Part shown: in pieces, positions 1-10,700 of the stretch
How positions within the stretch are numbered: position 1 is the stretch's first letter
Layout: every line of letters begins with the position of its first letter
Made by a program: the position numbers and the translations under genes
Source: Stemphylium vesicarium
Lineage: Eukaryota; Ascomycota; Dothideomycetes; Pleosporales; Pleosporaceae
Direction: 5' to 3'
Assembly: GCA_004380135.1 (NCBI GenBank)
Contig: QXCR01000006.1
Coordinates: forward strand, 372,001 to 436,000
DNA length: 64,000 nucleotides
The notes under the pieces: generated by a model
Told to the model about the DNA's origin: nothing
Databases searched by the model: none
The model's input: only the letters and a program-made list of their open reading frames with translations

Positions 1-989
1 CTCTCAAAGAATCACGAGAAGGGCGTAGTCGGTGGTGTGACACCCGACACATATGTTGCCTTCCTAATCATTGAATGCATGGCGCTACCGTTCGCTTTCC
101 TTATCTCGCCTCTCGAACGCGTCGTCCGTTCAGATGGGACGCGCATCCTTGTATCCGAGAAGATAGGGACCCTGATGGAGTTTAAGCAGATCAAGGTCAC
201 AATGACTTCAAAGCTTATCCTTCTCTCGGCCTTCTGGGCAATCTGGTCATTCTTCTACAGGTTGGTTGGACCCCGCAATCATTGAAGTCACAGCCTGCTA
301 ACCAATGCTCAGTGGTACTTGGTCCACCTACCTAGGAACTTACTTCAGTATCCGCGCTCGAGCCCTCTCATCCCTCATCTCACCTTTCTTTTGTATCGTC
401 GGCTGCTTCGGTCTCGGCTTCATCCTCGACATGAAGGGTGTTAACCAGCGCCGCCGCGCCCAAATCGGTCTTTTCACTGTCGTTCTGCTCAATCTTGGTG
501 TTTACATCTGGTCAATCATCATTCAAGCAGGATTCAACAGCAATGACCCCGGCAAAATCGACTGGGATGATTCGCGATACCCCCGCTCCTTCTTACCGTA
601 TTTCTTCGTTCAGACCACCGGGCCTTTATCACAGTCGTACATGTACTGGCTTCTCTCTTCCTTTGCGACTGATGCTCAAGGTATGCTATGCGCTATTAGG
701 ACTATTTTCTGGGCAAAACTAACGATACACAGCAAACGTTCGCAACGGAGCTGCCTTCCGCTGTCTCGAAGCCATCGGCCAAGCTATCTCATATGGGATG
801 AATACTCAGATTGAAACATCGCCATTGATTGGCTTCTGCGTCACGTTTGGCCTAATGGCATTGGCATTTGGTCCAATGCTCGTGCTGGTCAACCAAACGC
901 CGGATCGCATCCCTGCCGATGTCATAGCTGAGGAGCAATATCGAGAAGAGAATAAGATTGGAAATGTCGAAGTCGAGACCAAGGCTTAA
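1..989 (+). CDS. UNC93-like major-facilitator membrane protein (5' end outside window)
   Basis: Partial gene; the reading frame is open from base 1, so the start lies to the left. Three exons are visible: 1-260, 313-680 and 733-989. The introns 261-312 and 681-732 (both 52 bp) have GT...AG ends, and splicing keeps one frame, giving 294 visible residues. The protein shows several hydrophobic membrane segments separated by short charged loops. Its C-terminal half carries the pattern I recognise from fungal UNC93-like (DUF895) members of the MFS superfamily, including YMYWLLSSFATDAQ followed by a conserved NGAAFRCLEAIGQAISYG segment. It is therefore a polytopic transporter-like or regulatory membrane protein. 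The substrate is unknown; fungal UNC93-like proteins are mostly uncharacterised. It ends with a hydrophilic Glu/Lys tail. Family assignment is confident, function is not. Confidence 0.85.
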
Positions 990-1364
990 GCATAGCGGAG
1001 AGATGGCGTTTCGATCTTAGAAGGGAGGCGTTTCTGTTGTAGTTGTCATCATCATCTGGAAAGTAAGAATGGTATTCAACGCACATGAAAGAATAATCTA
1101 CACTGCATTCGTGAAATCTTCAGACATAGAATGATTGAATCAAACGAGTTTATCGCGCAAAGATGTCGCCCGTTGAAGGTCGCGATTTCCCCACGTGTGG
1201 GTGGACCCTGCATGCACATCCCGCGTTGGTGCCCCTCGGTGGGGCAAGGTAGGTAGCTGTGACGTTGGGCATTGAGCACCTTGGAAAAGCTTCAAGGCTT
1301 CAACACTCCCACACTGTCCAGACCACAGCCTTTCGATAGCGAGCATTCATTTGCAGTCGACAAG
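990..1364. other. intergenic: transporter 3' end and inositol monophosphatase promoter
   Basis: This 375-bp stretch lies between two plus-strand genes. It should hold the terminator of the UNC93-like gene and the promoter of the phosphatase gene. I see a CACGTG E-box at 1192-1197 but no clear TATA box. There is no supported gene. Confidence 0.5.
1192..1197. promoter_or_regulatory. CACGTG E-box upstream of the inositol monophosphatase gene
   Basis: The palindromic hexamer CACGTG sits about 170 bp before the start codon of the phosphatase gene, inside the near-palindrome CCCACGTGTGGG. CACGTG is bound by bHLH regulators of the Cbf1/Pho4 type. Regulatory use here is inference. Confidence 0.3.
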
Positions 1365-2312
1365 ATGGCAGACATTAACCTCAAAGAGATCCACGACTTC
1401 ATGATCTCCATTGCCAAAGAGGCAGGAGAGCGCATCGTATCAGCGAAACCAACCACGTCTGGTTCTGGATCCAAGAAGAATTGTACGCAGCCCCCCTTCC
1501 AAGGTTTTGTGAAAAATCACCGTCCATAGGAGTCCATATTGACAGTACGTATCCCAGCGGTCGACCTGGTTACCGAGACAGACCGCGCAGTAGAAAACCT
1601 CATCTCAACCTCGCTCCGCACCGCATACCCCACTTTCTCCTTCATGGGCGAAGAGACCTTCAAACCCGGCGACGTCCTCACACCAAACCCGACCTTCATC
1701 TGCGACCCCATCGACGGCACAACAAACTTTGTCCATCGTTACCCTTACGTCTCCATCTCGCTTGGCCTTGCCATAAACCTCGAACCCACCGTGGGCATCG
1801 TGTACAACCCGTTCACGCAGACACTGTACTCGGCGATAAAGGGGCAGGGCGCATATCTCAATAGGACGACGCGGTTACCGCTGGCGGAGCCTACACCGCT
1901 GGGTAAGCTGGATACGTGTCTTGTGGCGGTGGAATGGGGTAGCGATCGCAGTGGGAACGACTTCAAGGTCAAGAGTGAGACGTTTAAGCGACTGGCTGCT
2001 ACAAAAGAAAACGGCGGTGGAATGGTACACGGAATAAGGTCGTTCGGGTCAGCGGCGCTGAACCTGTGCGGCGTCGCGAGCGGAGGGTTGGATATCTACT
2101 GGGAGGCTGGATGTTGGGCGTGGGATGTTTGTGCTGGATGGGTCATCTTGAAGGAAGCGGGTGGTATGATGGTGGATGCTAACCCTGGGAACTGGGATCC
2201 CAGGGTGGAGGGCCAGAAGTATCTGGCTGTAAGAGGGGGAGAGGGTCAGAAAGAGATTGTTGAAGAGTTCTGGGGTCTGGTTGATGGCGCATTTGAGGTA
2301 GGCACCCAATAA
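1365..2312 (+). CDS. inositol monophosphatase family protein
   Basis: Two exons, 1365-1482 and 1558-2312, give a 290-residue protein, the usual length for inositol-1-monophosphatases, which hydrolyse inositol phosphates to free inositol in a Mg-dependent reaction. The metal-binding motifs are all present: GEET at residues 70-73, DPIDGTTNF at 89-97 (IMP signature 1) and WEAGCWAWDVCAGWVI at 221-236 (signature 2). The acceptor at 1556-1557 restores the conserved VDLVTETD segment just after the junction (residues 41-48). The nearer AG at 1544-1545 would not restore that segment. The ATG at 1365 begins MADINLKEIHDF, the usual N-terminal helix; an in-frame ATG upstream at 1272 would add a low-complexity leader and is less likely. 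A QutG-like role in quinate utilisation is possible, but no other quinate genes are nearby. Confidence 0.93.
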
Positions 2313-3062
2313 TCCGGAAATATAGAGCAGCTACACGGAGGTAGAATAGAATGACACGACACATCAAACATCATGCGCATAAAACCAAAACACAGCAGTA
2401 TAGAGGCGGCCTAAGTTTCTCATTGCCACCACTAAGATATCCTCCACAGTCTGATCCTATCAAGCGGTCTCAATCAATCCGTTACACCGCATCGGACATG
2501 GTTCTCCACCAGAGAGCCCACGTCCTCCAGCACGATGCTCCATCTCGATAATCGCAGATAGCAACCAAGTTTCCAGAAAATGAATGTCTCCTTGCCTTTC
2601 CTCCATTAACCCCAGCTTTACAACAAGACACTTTCGTCCCCTAAAACAAAAGAAACGCAGTTTCGTCATTGAACTCTCTCCTGCAAGCAGAGGAGGGGGG
2701 ATGGGTGGGTCGTGATGTCGTGAATTAGGGGCTTTGAGAGGAGATTGATAGGGGGGAGACGCGATGGGGGTGTGCAAACTACCACAGGGGGTGGGTAAAG
2801 AGATGATGGTGAGAGGGAGACTGATGCAACAACAAAAATTGGTACGCCGAGGAAAGCAGGGAAAAGAGAGGAGTCAAATCCGGTTTACTCCGATTCCTTG
2901 TTTTTTTTGAGGGTTTTCACGTTTTGGGTCGCTTATCGGCAATTTCTGATGCGGAGGGAGTCTCGATGGGGTTCAACTTGGTGAGTATACTCCGTGGGTG
3001 TGGTGTGTTTGTTTGCAATTGTCGTTGTTTCGGTGACGAGAAGTGGGTGTGCGATCATGTCT
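2313..3062. other. intergenic between convergent genes
   Basis: This is the 3' flank of the phosphatase (plus) and of the BTB gene (minus). Bases 2692-2780 are G-rich on the plus strand, with runs of three to six G. A 105-codon minus-strand frame at 2460-2777 looks like chance. No supported gene. Confidence 0.5.
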
Positions 3063-4019
3063 TTAGATGGTCCTTGGAGTGCCGCGAGCGGAGTTGCTAG
3101 GAAGTGTTAGTGGGAAAGAGATAAACATCACTGCAAGCATCTACAGAGAAGGAGGCATCAAGACAAGAGAAGAGAGGAAAGGCGCAAGGGCGTACCTCGC
3201 ATCCACAAGATCATCGACGTGATTGCACATGGCCACGAACAGGTCAAAGAACAGTTTTCCCCCCATCTCCATTTCCATCTGCATGGTTCCACTACGCTTG
3301 AAGGTTTTCCGACTGCGGATAATCAGAGCGAGGTAATGAGCGCGCAGGCGCGAGTCGCTGTCCGGCGTGTTCTCGTACGCATAGCGTGCGCTGCGCAAGA
3401 TGGTTCCGACTTCGATCCCGCTCTGCAGGCCTTGCTTGCGCAGGGAGAGCTTCTTAAGCTCTTCGAGGCCGTAGCGATCAGCAGCGCAGTACACGGCGGT
3501 ATCGCGGAGAATAACGTCCCCCACGCCGGAGTGGAAAAAGGTTGGCTCGACAGCGGGTGCGCGGTCGCCGGTTTTGTTTGGGTCGGGTGAGGCAATTGCA
3601 CCTTCGAGCATCCAGGTCTGGCGTCGCTTGTCGTGAACAAGGCGCGGGTAGTAGTCGCCCTTATACAGATACTCGAGGATGCAACTGAAGATCTCAGGTT
3701 CCTCTGTGGGCAGATCGATGCGGCGATTAGCCGACTCGAAGAACTGGCTCCGTAGCAGTTCAGCAAAGTACGGAGAGTGGCACAAGACGTCTTCGTGCGC
3801 AGCGAACAGTCGCTGGTCGGAACCAACGATTACGGTCACGATGGCGGAGGTCAGTTGCGGTGACCCTCCATCCATCATGGGGCTGTCCTTGCGCGCATCC
3901 AGCTTTTCAGCCATCACCTTCTGCTTGGACGCATCGCGGAACGATCTCTTCGGCTGCTTGGTGATCTTGCCTGAACGGTCCTTCTCCTTCGAACTAGCGA
4001 GAGAGCGTTTGCCGAACAT
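3063..4019 (-). CDS. BTB/POZ domain protein
   Basis: Predicted as two exons on the minus strand, 4019-3196 and 3096-3063, giving 285 residues. A basic, Ser/Lys-rich N-terminus (residues 1-45) is followed by a BTB/POZ fold from about residue 57. It carries the typical AAHEDVLCHSPYF segment (73-85) and the hydrophobic EEPEIFSCILEYLYKGDYY region (107-125). BTB domains mediate dimerisation and often recruit substrates to Cullin-3 ligases; fungal BTB-only proteins like this are mostly uncharacterised. No second known domain is visible. The 3' intron (3097-3195, 99 bp) starts GTACG and ends CTAG; splicing gives a short tail ending at 3063. If the intron is retained, the frame ends at 3141 with a different tail (292 residues). 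The single-exon version therefore remains possible. Confidence 0.85.
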
Positions 4020-5639
4020 TTTGTTTACCGAAGCGAGCGATCGAAGTAGCGAGCGACAGAGGTTCTCGTAAAGAGTGGACAGGTTAGTTTGACGCAGCGT
4101 TCATGTGTGAGATTGGGAGCCCTGGAAACTCTCGAATTCGCAAACCTTTCGGGGAAGAAAAGTCAGTGAAAATCCGAAGAGCTTAAGCGTGTTATCAACA
4201 CTGGTGGTGAAGATAAAGCACACTTGGGTTGTCGAACTCAGGCTTGTCGTGAGGCGTAAAGGCTGGAAATGGTGGGGATGCTGGCCATTAAATACTGGCC
4301 TTGCCAAGTTGTGATCCCTGTAGCCTGGACAACTAGCGCTGGGCTGTGTCGCACGCAGATGGAGTCTTCTATTCGTCAATTGAGGCAGCTGGCTGCATAG
4401 CTGGCTGCGGGCGACATCAGGCAGCGAGGCGTCATTGATTGCAACATTTCATTTGGTATCTTGCTCCGGGGTGGAACATGATGGAATATGCCTGATGCTG
4501 GTGAGAATGGCCGTGGCCGTAGGCGAGCGAAGGACAACGCAGCGATGCGACGTGTTTGGTCGAGCTAATGGACGTCGCGAGGCAGACATGGCCGGCTTGG
4601 GTGGATATAGGGCATGATAGGTGCGGCCAAGTCGCGCATTGCCTTCACCATGCGCGTCGCGTCTTTGTCGCGGTGTAACGTGACCTGGGGATGAGCGTCG
4701 GGCGGCATCCAGGACCCTTTGTGACTCATATGGGTAGGCTGAAGTAATCAGCTGGGCACGAACTGACCGGTCCAACGAAGCGCATATACCCAGGCGGTAC
4801 GGAGAAGGAAACTTCGGACCCCAGGGGTATCGTGTTGCGCATGGGTGTGAAGCTGAATCAACTCAACTCGATGGAACACGCCCAGTGCCAGGGCTGTGTG
4901 AAAGTTACTGGATGACTCGTGGGTTGCATTGCATTCTTGAGCCCTGTCATGCCTTAGTAAGCTCAGCTCTTCAGACACGGCAAAGCGGGCCTTGGGCTGT
5001 AACCACGACAGACGCTTTGTTGTCTTCTACACATGGCATGGTGAGCACTAAGTGTTCTAGACAGATCTGGCGTGCGCGAGGGCCGGCTTGAGAAGACGTC
5101 AAGCACAACGGCGCCGCCAGGGAGAGTTTGTCGAAAGAACAGACAGACGGGGATGCACCTTGATGTTCGTCTGCTCGTAGATGAGGCGCGCGTAGTACCG
5201 AGACGGCTCTTCGCAGCGATCCTATGACGTCGCTATGAGTGTCGCACTCCCATGATGCAAGAACATACACAGAGTGAAGAGACAGTCTCGGAGACATCAA
5301 ACGTGTGAATGGTAGCGAGCACCTGCAGCCGCCACCTAGTAAATGTTGACCGTACCGGGCCGCGTGCGGAGCTTTGACTAAGGCTCCAACCAAGGTCCTC
5401 GTCATTCATAGGCAACTTTCCCCACATCCACCACCCTCTTTTCACTCCCATCATCTGCCACTGCACCCCGCCTACTAACGAGCGCAGTGAGCCTCTGCCC
5501 TTCTATTGCTAGTTGGTTCCTTCCCTTCACCAGTGCGACCATCGCTCGTTCTCACTTGAGCCAGACCGCCAGCGGATCCCTCTACCGCAACTAGAAGCTA
5601 AACCCGCGACATCAAGAGACTCTCAACCAAGCCGCAACC
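4020..5639. other. divergent intergenic region, BTB gene / E2 gene
   Basis: This 1.6-kb region separates the start of the BTB gene (minus) from the E2 gene (plus). The last 200 bp before the E2 start are pyrimidine-rich, as is common just upstream of fungal start sites. Only short frames lie on either strand and none resembles a protein I know. Confidence 0.5.
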
Positions 5640-6240
5640 ATGAGCACCGGTGCTAAGAAGCGTATCATGAAGGTACACGGCGTGTTCCTGGCGACGATGG
5701 CGCAGAAGCAGTGTGGCTAACACGTGCGCAGGAGTATGGCGAGTGCATGGCTGACACACCGCCGGGTATGAAGATCAACTTCGACGAGCAGAACATGACC
5801 AAGTGGGAAGTGTTGATGGACGGCCCTGCTCAGTCGGCTTATGCCGTACGTATTGATGACACGCACCGTCCACCCTCCATGTTCTGCGCACACGCATCCA
5901 GTAGCGGCCGCTAACGACTTTGTAGGGCGGACACTTCAAGCTCGAGATTACCTTCCCGACAGAGTACCCCTTCAAGCCACCCGTCGTCAGCTTCCGAACC
6001 AAGATCTACCACCCCAACGTCAGCAACGACGACAAGGGCTCCATGTGCTTGGGTCTGCTGCGTCCCGACGAGTGGAAGCCGCCAAACAAGGTTGTCTCTG
6101 TGCTCCGCCTCATCCAGACGCTCCTGATTGAGCCCAACCCAGACGATGCCATCGAGCCGTCCATCGCCAACGAGTACCGGGAGAACCGCAAGGAGTTCGA
6201 GAAGAACGCAAAGGACTGGGTCAAGCGCTACGCCAAGTGA
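5640..6240 (+). CDS. ubiquitin-conjugating enzyme E2
   Basis: Three exons, 5640-5672, 5732-5845 and 5926-6240, encode a 153-residue protein that is essentially just the UBC core. Both introns (59 and 80 bp) have GTACxx donors, a GCTAAC branch sequence and an AG acceptor, so the model is firm. The E2 landmarks are the HPN tripeptide (78-80) and the catalytic cysteine C90 in KGSMCLGLL, followed by the conserved Trp of DEWKPP (97-102). E2 enzymes accept ubiquitin, or a ubiquitin-like protein, as a thioester on the cysteine and pass it on with an E3. The sequence around the active site resembles the S. pombe Ubc14 type rather than the Ubc4/5 type, from memory. The exact subclass and its partner modifier are not certain. 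Confidence 0.95.
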
Positions 6241-7711
6241 GGGTCACAGACACGTGCACACACCCGGTAGCAGGGAAATAGGGGACATGGTCGGGCAGCA
6301 CAGCGCTCACGGGCTACACATTGCATGTTTGGCGTTCGGCGAAATTTGCATGCGGATGGGACACTTGCTGAACGGTGGGCGGAGAAGCATTGTATGTTTT
6401 GCAGATCGTGATGTGTTCAGGACATAGGACTGCATCGGACGATTAATGCAGGGTAGGCTTGGTCGGAATCGCCAAATGAGATGAGTTCAACCGCTACATG
6501 TCGTCATGTGCAAATCTCCTTTGCCAGTGCGCTGTGAAGCGAGCCGCATCCTGAGACAAGGGTGGCCCTGTGATTTTACCTTCTAGAAGCCCGAGAGACG
6601 GTGTTGCGGTTCGGTGCTTGCCTATCTAGGGTTGTTGCCTGTCCATAGTCGACGTTTGTTCTGAATGGTGAGGAGAGCACAAGCACGCGTGGACATGTCG
6701 CCAGGCCCGCGACGAGTAGATGCTTACGGGCGCAATGCTCGCGAGTCAGTCTCGGACGCTGCATACGGCACGCGCTGCGGGAGCGACCCAGCAACGCATA
6801 TTGTCGGAGTGAGGGCGCGGTGAGGCGGTGGAGGGCGCGATGACATGGCGCTGTACGGCTACAGGGTACCTAGGGACGTACCTACCTGGGAGTAGCTGGG
6901 GGACAAAGTGTATTATTCACTGGTAGCTACTAGCTACGAGCGCTACAGGTGCCAGCACTACTGTCGCCAATCAGACGGCGCGGGCGCGGCGCCGTGCTGC
7001 AACTTCACCCCTTCGAATAACGGTGTTTCAATAGCTTAGCAAAGAGGGTCGGCGCTGATTGGCCGGGGGCGCGTTAATCTCGCGACGTTGTGGTGCAGGT
7101 CCCGGAGCGCTTATGCATCAGTCCCATTTTGTGTCGCTGCATGTCAGGTAACAAAAAGTCGCTCTGACAAGTTCCGCTGTGGTGCTCGAAGCTCGCACCC
7201 GCCCGCGATCTCTTCTCGGGCCATAGGGATCGGGGATGAGGATAGCGGCCGCGTCTTGGCAGCCTCTGCGCGAGAGTCAGTAGTCACGCATCCAGGCTGA
7301 AGGAGTCTTCTCTGCAACACACTGGCCGCACTTCTCTCCTCACCACCGTCTGAATCCCCCAGCGCCTGTGCGGCACACACACTCCTTATCCTTCACGCAT
7401 TCATTTTCCCACGCTTTCTACCAGCCGCCGCCACCGCGGACCCACTTCACCATTCACGCCTCGACGTGCTTTAGAGTTCGGACGCTGCGGCACCCGGCGA
7501 GCAGGCTCACCCAGCAGCTGCCATCAGCGCATAACACAAGACAACCACGCCCGTTTCCTGCACCGCCCTCGCCGACACTCGATTCCTTCCGCTCCACACC
7601 CGAGGATGTCACCGCGAATCGCCAATCCCGACCTGTCGTACTCCCCGTTCGAATGAGCGCCCTTGCTGCCGCCAGCCCGCCAACACCACACCTGAAGCCC
7701 AGCACCACGCA
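6241..7711. other. intergenic: E2 3' flank and long TBC-gene leader/promoter
   Basis: This stretch of about 1.5 kb is between two plus-strand genes. Bases 6960-7070 are GC-rich and carry an inverted pair of CCAAT-box octamers (6967-6974 and 7055-7062). Bases 7370-7710 are C-rich and open in more than one frame, which makes the start of the next gene uncertain. No separate gene is supported. Confidence 0.5.
6967..7062. promoter_or_regulatory. inverted pair of CCAATCAG octamers (CCAAT boxes)
   Basis: CCAATCAG at 6967-6974 is matched by its exact reverse complement CTGATTGG at 7055-7062. CCAAT is the target of the fungal Hap complex. The pair lies 650-745 bp before the TBC start codon, in a plausible core-promoter position if the leader is long. 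Function is inference. Confidence 0.35.
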
Positions 7712-10700
7712 ATGGGCGACACCCTCTTGCGCCTCGCTACCGGCGTACCCCACGCAGCCGATGCCGAACGACCCTCGGAGACCGCTGGTGCGCCCCGTTC
7801 ACACTACTCCCCCTACCCGCCCTCGGCTACCGAATACACTCCCCCAGCCTCTCCACAGCCGCAGCTTCCCTATGCTGCCAGGAAAGGCTTCGGTTCACTG
7901 CGCTCGCGGCATCCAGCCCAGCTCCAAATGGACACGGTAGCCATCCAGCCGCTGGAGCGTCCCGTATACAGCCCCTCGCCAGCAGACAGCCCGACGCTCC
8001 CTCTCGCGGCGCTCCCTTCCCCAAAGTTCCCCCAACGGCAGCGGGCTCCTTCTCTCCTCCGCCACGCTGCTGTACCTGCCTCCCGACATGGAGCTCCCAC
8101 TAACACCAGCCAAAGACCCATGTCTCCCACAATGGCTCCGGCAATGGCACGCCAGGACAGCAGCCCACGCTCGCCTGATCTGCGCGCCATCTTCAACCCG
8201 CTTGCCAGTAATCCTGTCAATTCCAATGGACCAGCATGGGATTCGTCCACTGAGGACCTGTCTGGACCACCCACCTCACCCTTCAGGGCGCGCGGCGTGA
8301 CCAGCTCTCAGCAGTCTTTTCACCCCCCGCTAAGGTCCGTGACCTCTATCCCCGACTACGCACAGTACCGCGGGAACGAGCGTGCGAACCTTTCGGGTAC
8401 ATACAAGCCTAACAGAGGTGTGCCTAACTGGTCCCACACCGACTACTACCCTCCTCCGCCCCGGCCCTTTCGAGGCGAGGAACCACGCGCAAGCTTCAGG
8501 TCAGGGTGGACCAACGCGTCGTCGAGCATAATGGAGACAAGCGGCACGGAAAGAAGTAGCATTCTCACTGCCCGTAGCTCTATTGCTAGCGACCGGCAAA
8601 GCGGCGTTTATTCCAGAGAGCAGTCGAGAGATCGGTTACGCGACCGAGACGACTCGCCAGAAACAATTCTGTCTTCAGAGATTGCCGAGGAAGAAGAGCA
8701 GTTAGATGCCGTCAGCGACGTATTAGATTCTTACTTTTACGACGAAGATGATGAGGAGCGTAGCCCTATTGTTGAGCGAGACGAGCGCGACTTCCACAGC
8801 GCTTCGCTGGCGGGCCTCGATTCTGAGCCACCTGAGCTTTCGCAAACACCGTCACGCGATTTCGATTCCCTGGATTCCTTCCAATCCGCCGAGAGCCTCA
8901 AGCGATGGGACGAGCGGACGCACTCGCACGCAGAGGATTCGTCAGAGAACAACGCTGAGCGAAAGAGGCTGCTGACTATACGACCCACCTCCGGGTCAGA
9001 CTTTGACGATGACGAGCATAGTACCGAACCTGTGGAGCGTAAGGCGCTGCAGGTGCAGTATTTGCCTGCAGTCAAGGTCAGCCCTTTGCACGCCCCATAC
9101 ACACCACGAACAATCGAAGCAGCGGTACAGCATTCTAAGAAGCGGCAGTCGGGGGTGATGAAACGATCTAGTGAAGAGATTCCCCGTCGAGTGTCGGTAA
9201 CGCTACAAGCTCTATCCCTTCGAACCACGGAGACGGCAAACAGACCAAGCTCCGGAATCATCAAGGGACACCACTCGAAAGGCTCCAACGCCAGTCGTTC
9301 TAATCTCGATCATATTCGTCGTGACATTTCCAATCTGCCTCAGCTGCCTACGAGTAGAGCTCGCCTCTCGCGTCAAGATTGGGCCAACATTGAAGCCTAC
9401 TCGAATCGACACAGCAAGAGGCCGAGTCGTTCACGTACCTTTTCCCACGATTCTAATACAAGCAACATTGGTCCGCAATCGCCGCCTGCGCAAAGGTCGC
9501 AACCACTTCCTGAACTCGATGAAGATGAGGCCATTCCGCGCCGCGCGTCTACCAGCGTATTTGACCGAAAAAGTGCGCTCTTCGATCTTGGTATGATGGC
9601 TCAACTCACCACCGCAAAGAGCAAACCAGAGACTGTACACAGTGCTGGCTTAGCTCCTCCTGAGCAATCAATACCCACGGTGACACCTGGCCTGAGAAAG
9701 ACAGCTGCGCCCGTAGAAAGGGATCGTTACGGTTTCAAGAAGGCTTCTGAGAAGATCAATGTGCAAGAGTACAACGCTTGGGCCACCAAGTACGAGGAGC
9801 ACATTTCCCGTCGGCGAGGCAAGTGGGTCTCGTTGATGTCCAAACAGGGCTTGTCAACGATCGAACCGACAAAATTTCCAGAAATGAGCGAGAAGGTGAA
9901 GCGATATGCGCGCAAAGGCTATCCTCCTGAATGGCGGGGTGCTATGTGGTGGTACTACTCCGGTGGCCAGCACATTCTCGCACAGAAAGAAAACGTCGGC
10001 CTCTACAAGTCTTTGGTTGCTCGTGTGAACCGCGATGAGCTTAACAAGGACGACAAAGACGCTATCGAACGCGACTTGGACCGGACTTTCCCCGACAACA
10101 TTCACTTCCGCCCAGAGCCAGCGACTGATCTGCTAGACGGAGAGTCCGACGACGAGCCGGTGCTGATTCAGGACCTTCGCGAGGTTCTGTCGTGTTTCGC
10201 TCTCAACAACCCCAACATCGGATACTGCCAGTCCCTCAACTTCATCGCTGGTCTTCTGCTACTCTTCCTTAAGCAGGACAAGGAAAAGGTCTTCATTCTC
10301 TTGAGCATCATTACACAGAACCATCTTCCAGGTGCACACGCTCGAAGCCTCGCGAACACCGAGGTCAACGTTCTTATGATGTTGATCAAGGACTACCTAC
10401 CAAAGGTCTGGGCTTCAATCAACGATACCGACCTCATCAATACCGGTGCTGGTTCTTACGCTCATCCGAACTCCAAGTTCCAACGTCAACCAACAGTGGC
10501 TCTTTCGTGCACATCCTGGTTCATGAGCATCTTCGTGGGCGTATTGCCCATCGAAACTGTCCTTCGCGTCTGGGACGCCTTTCTGTACGAGGGCCCGCGT
10601 GCCTTGTATCGCTACGCCCTCGCAATCTTCAAGCTCGGTGAGCCTGAAATCAAGAAATACCGTCCAGGCGATGGAGAAATCTTCATGGCGGTCCAGACGC

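Noticed and set aside
2692..2780. possible G-quadruplex downstream of the inositol monophosphatase gene
   Set aside because: There are several G runs, but the two closest are adjacent and the others widely spaced, so a compact quadruplex is not supported by inspection.
8737..9288. 183-codon minus-strand frame within the TBC gene
   Set aside because: Ser-rich shadow of the disordered N-terminal coding region.
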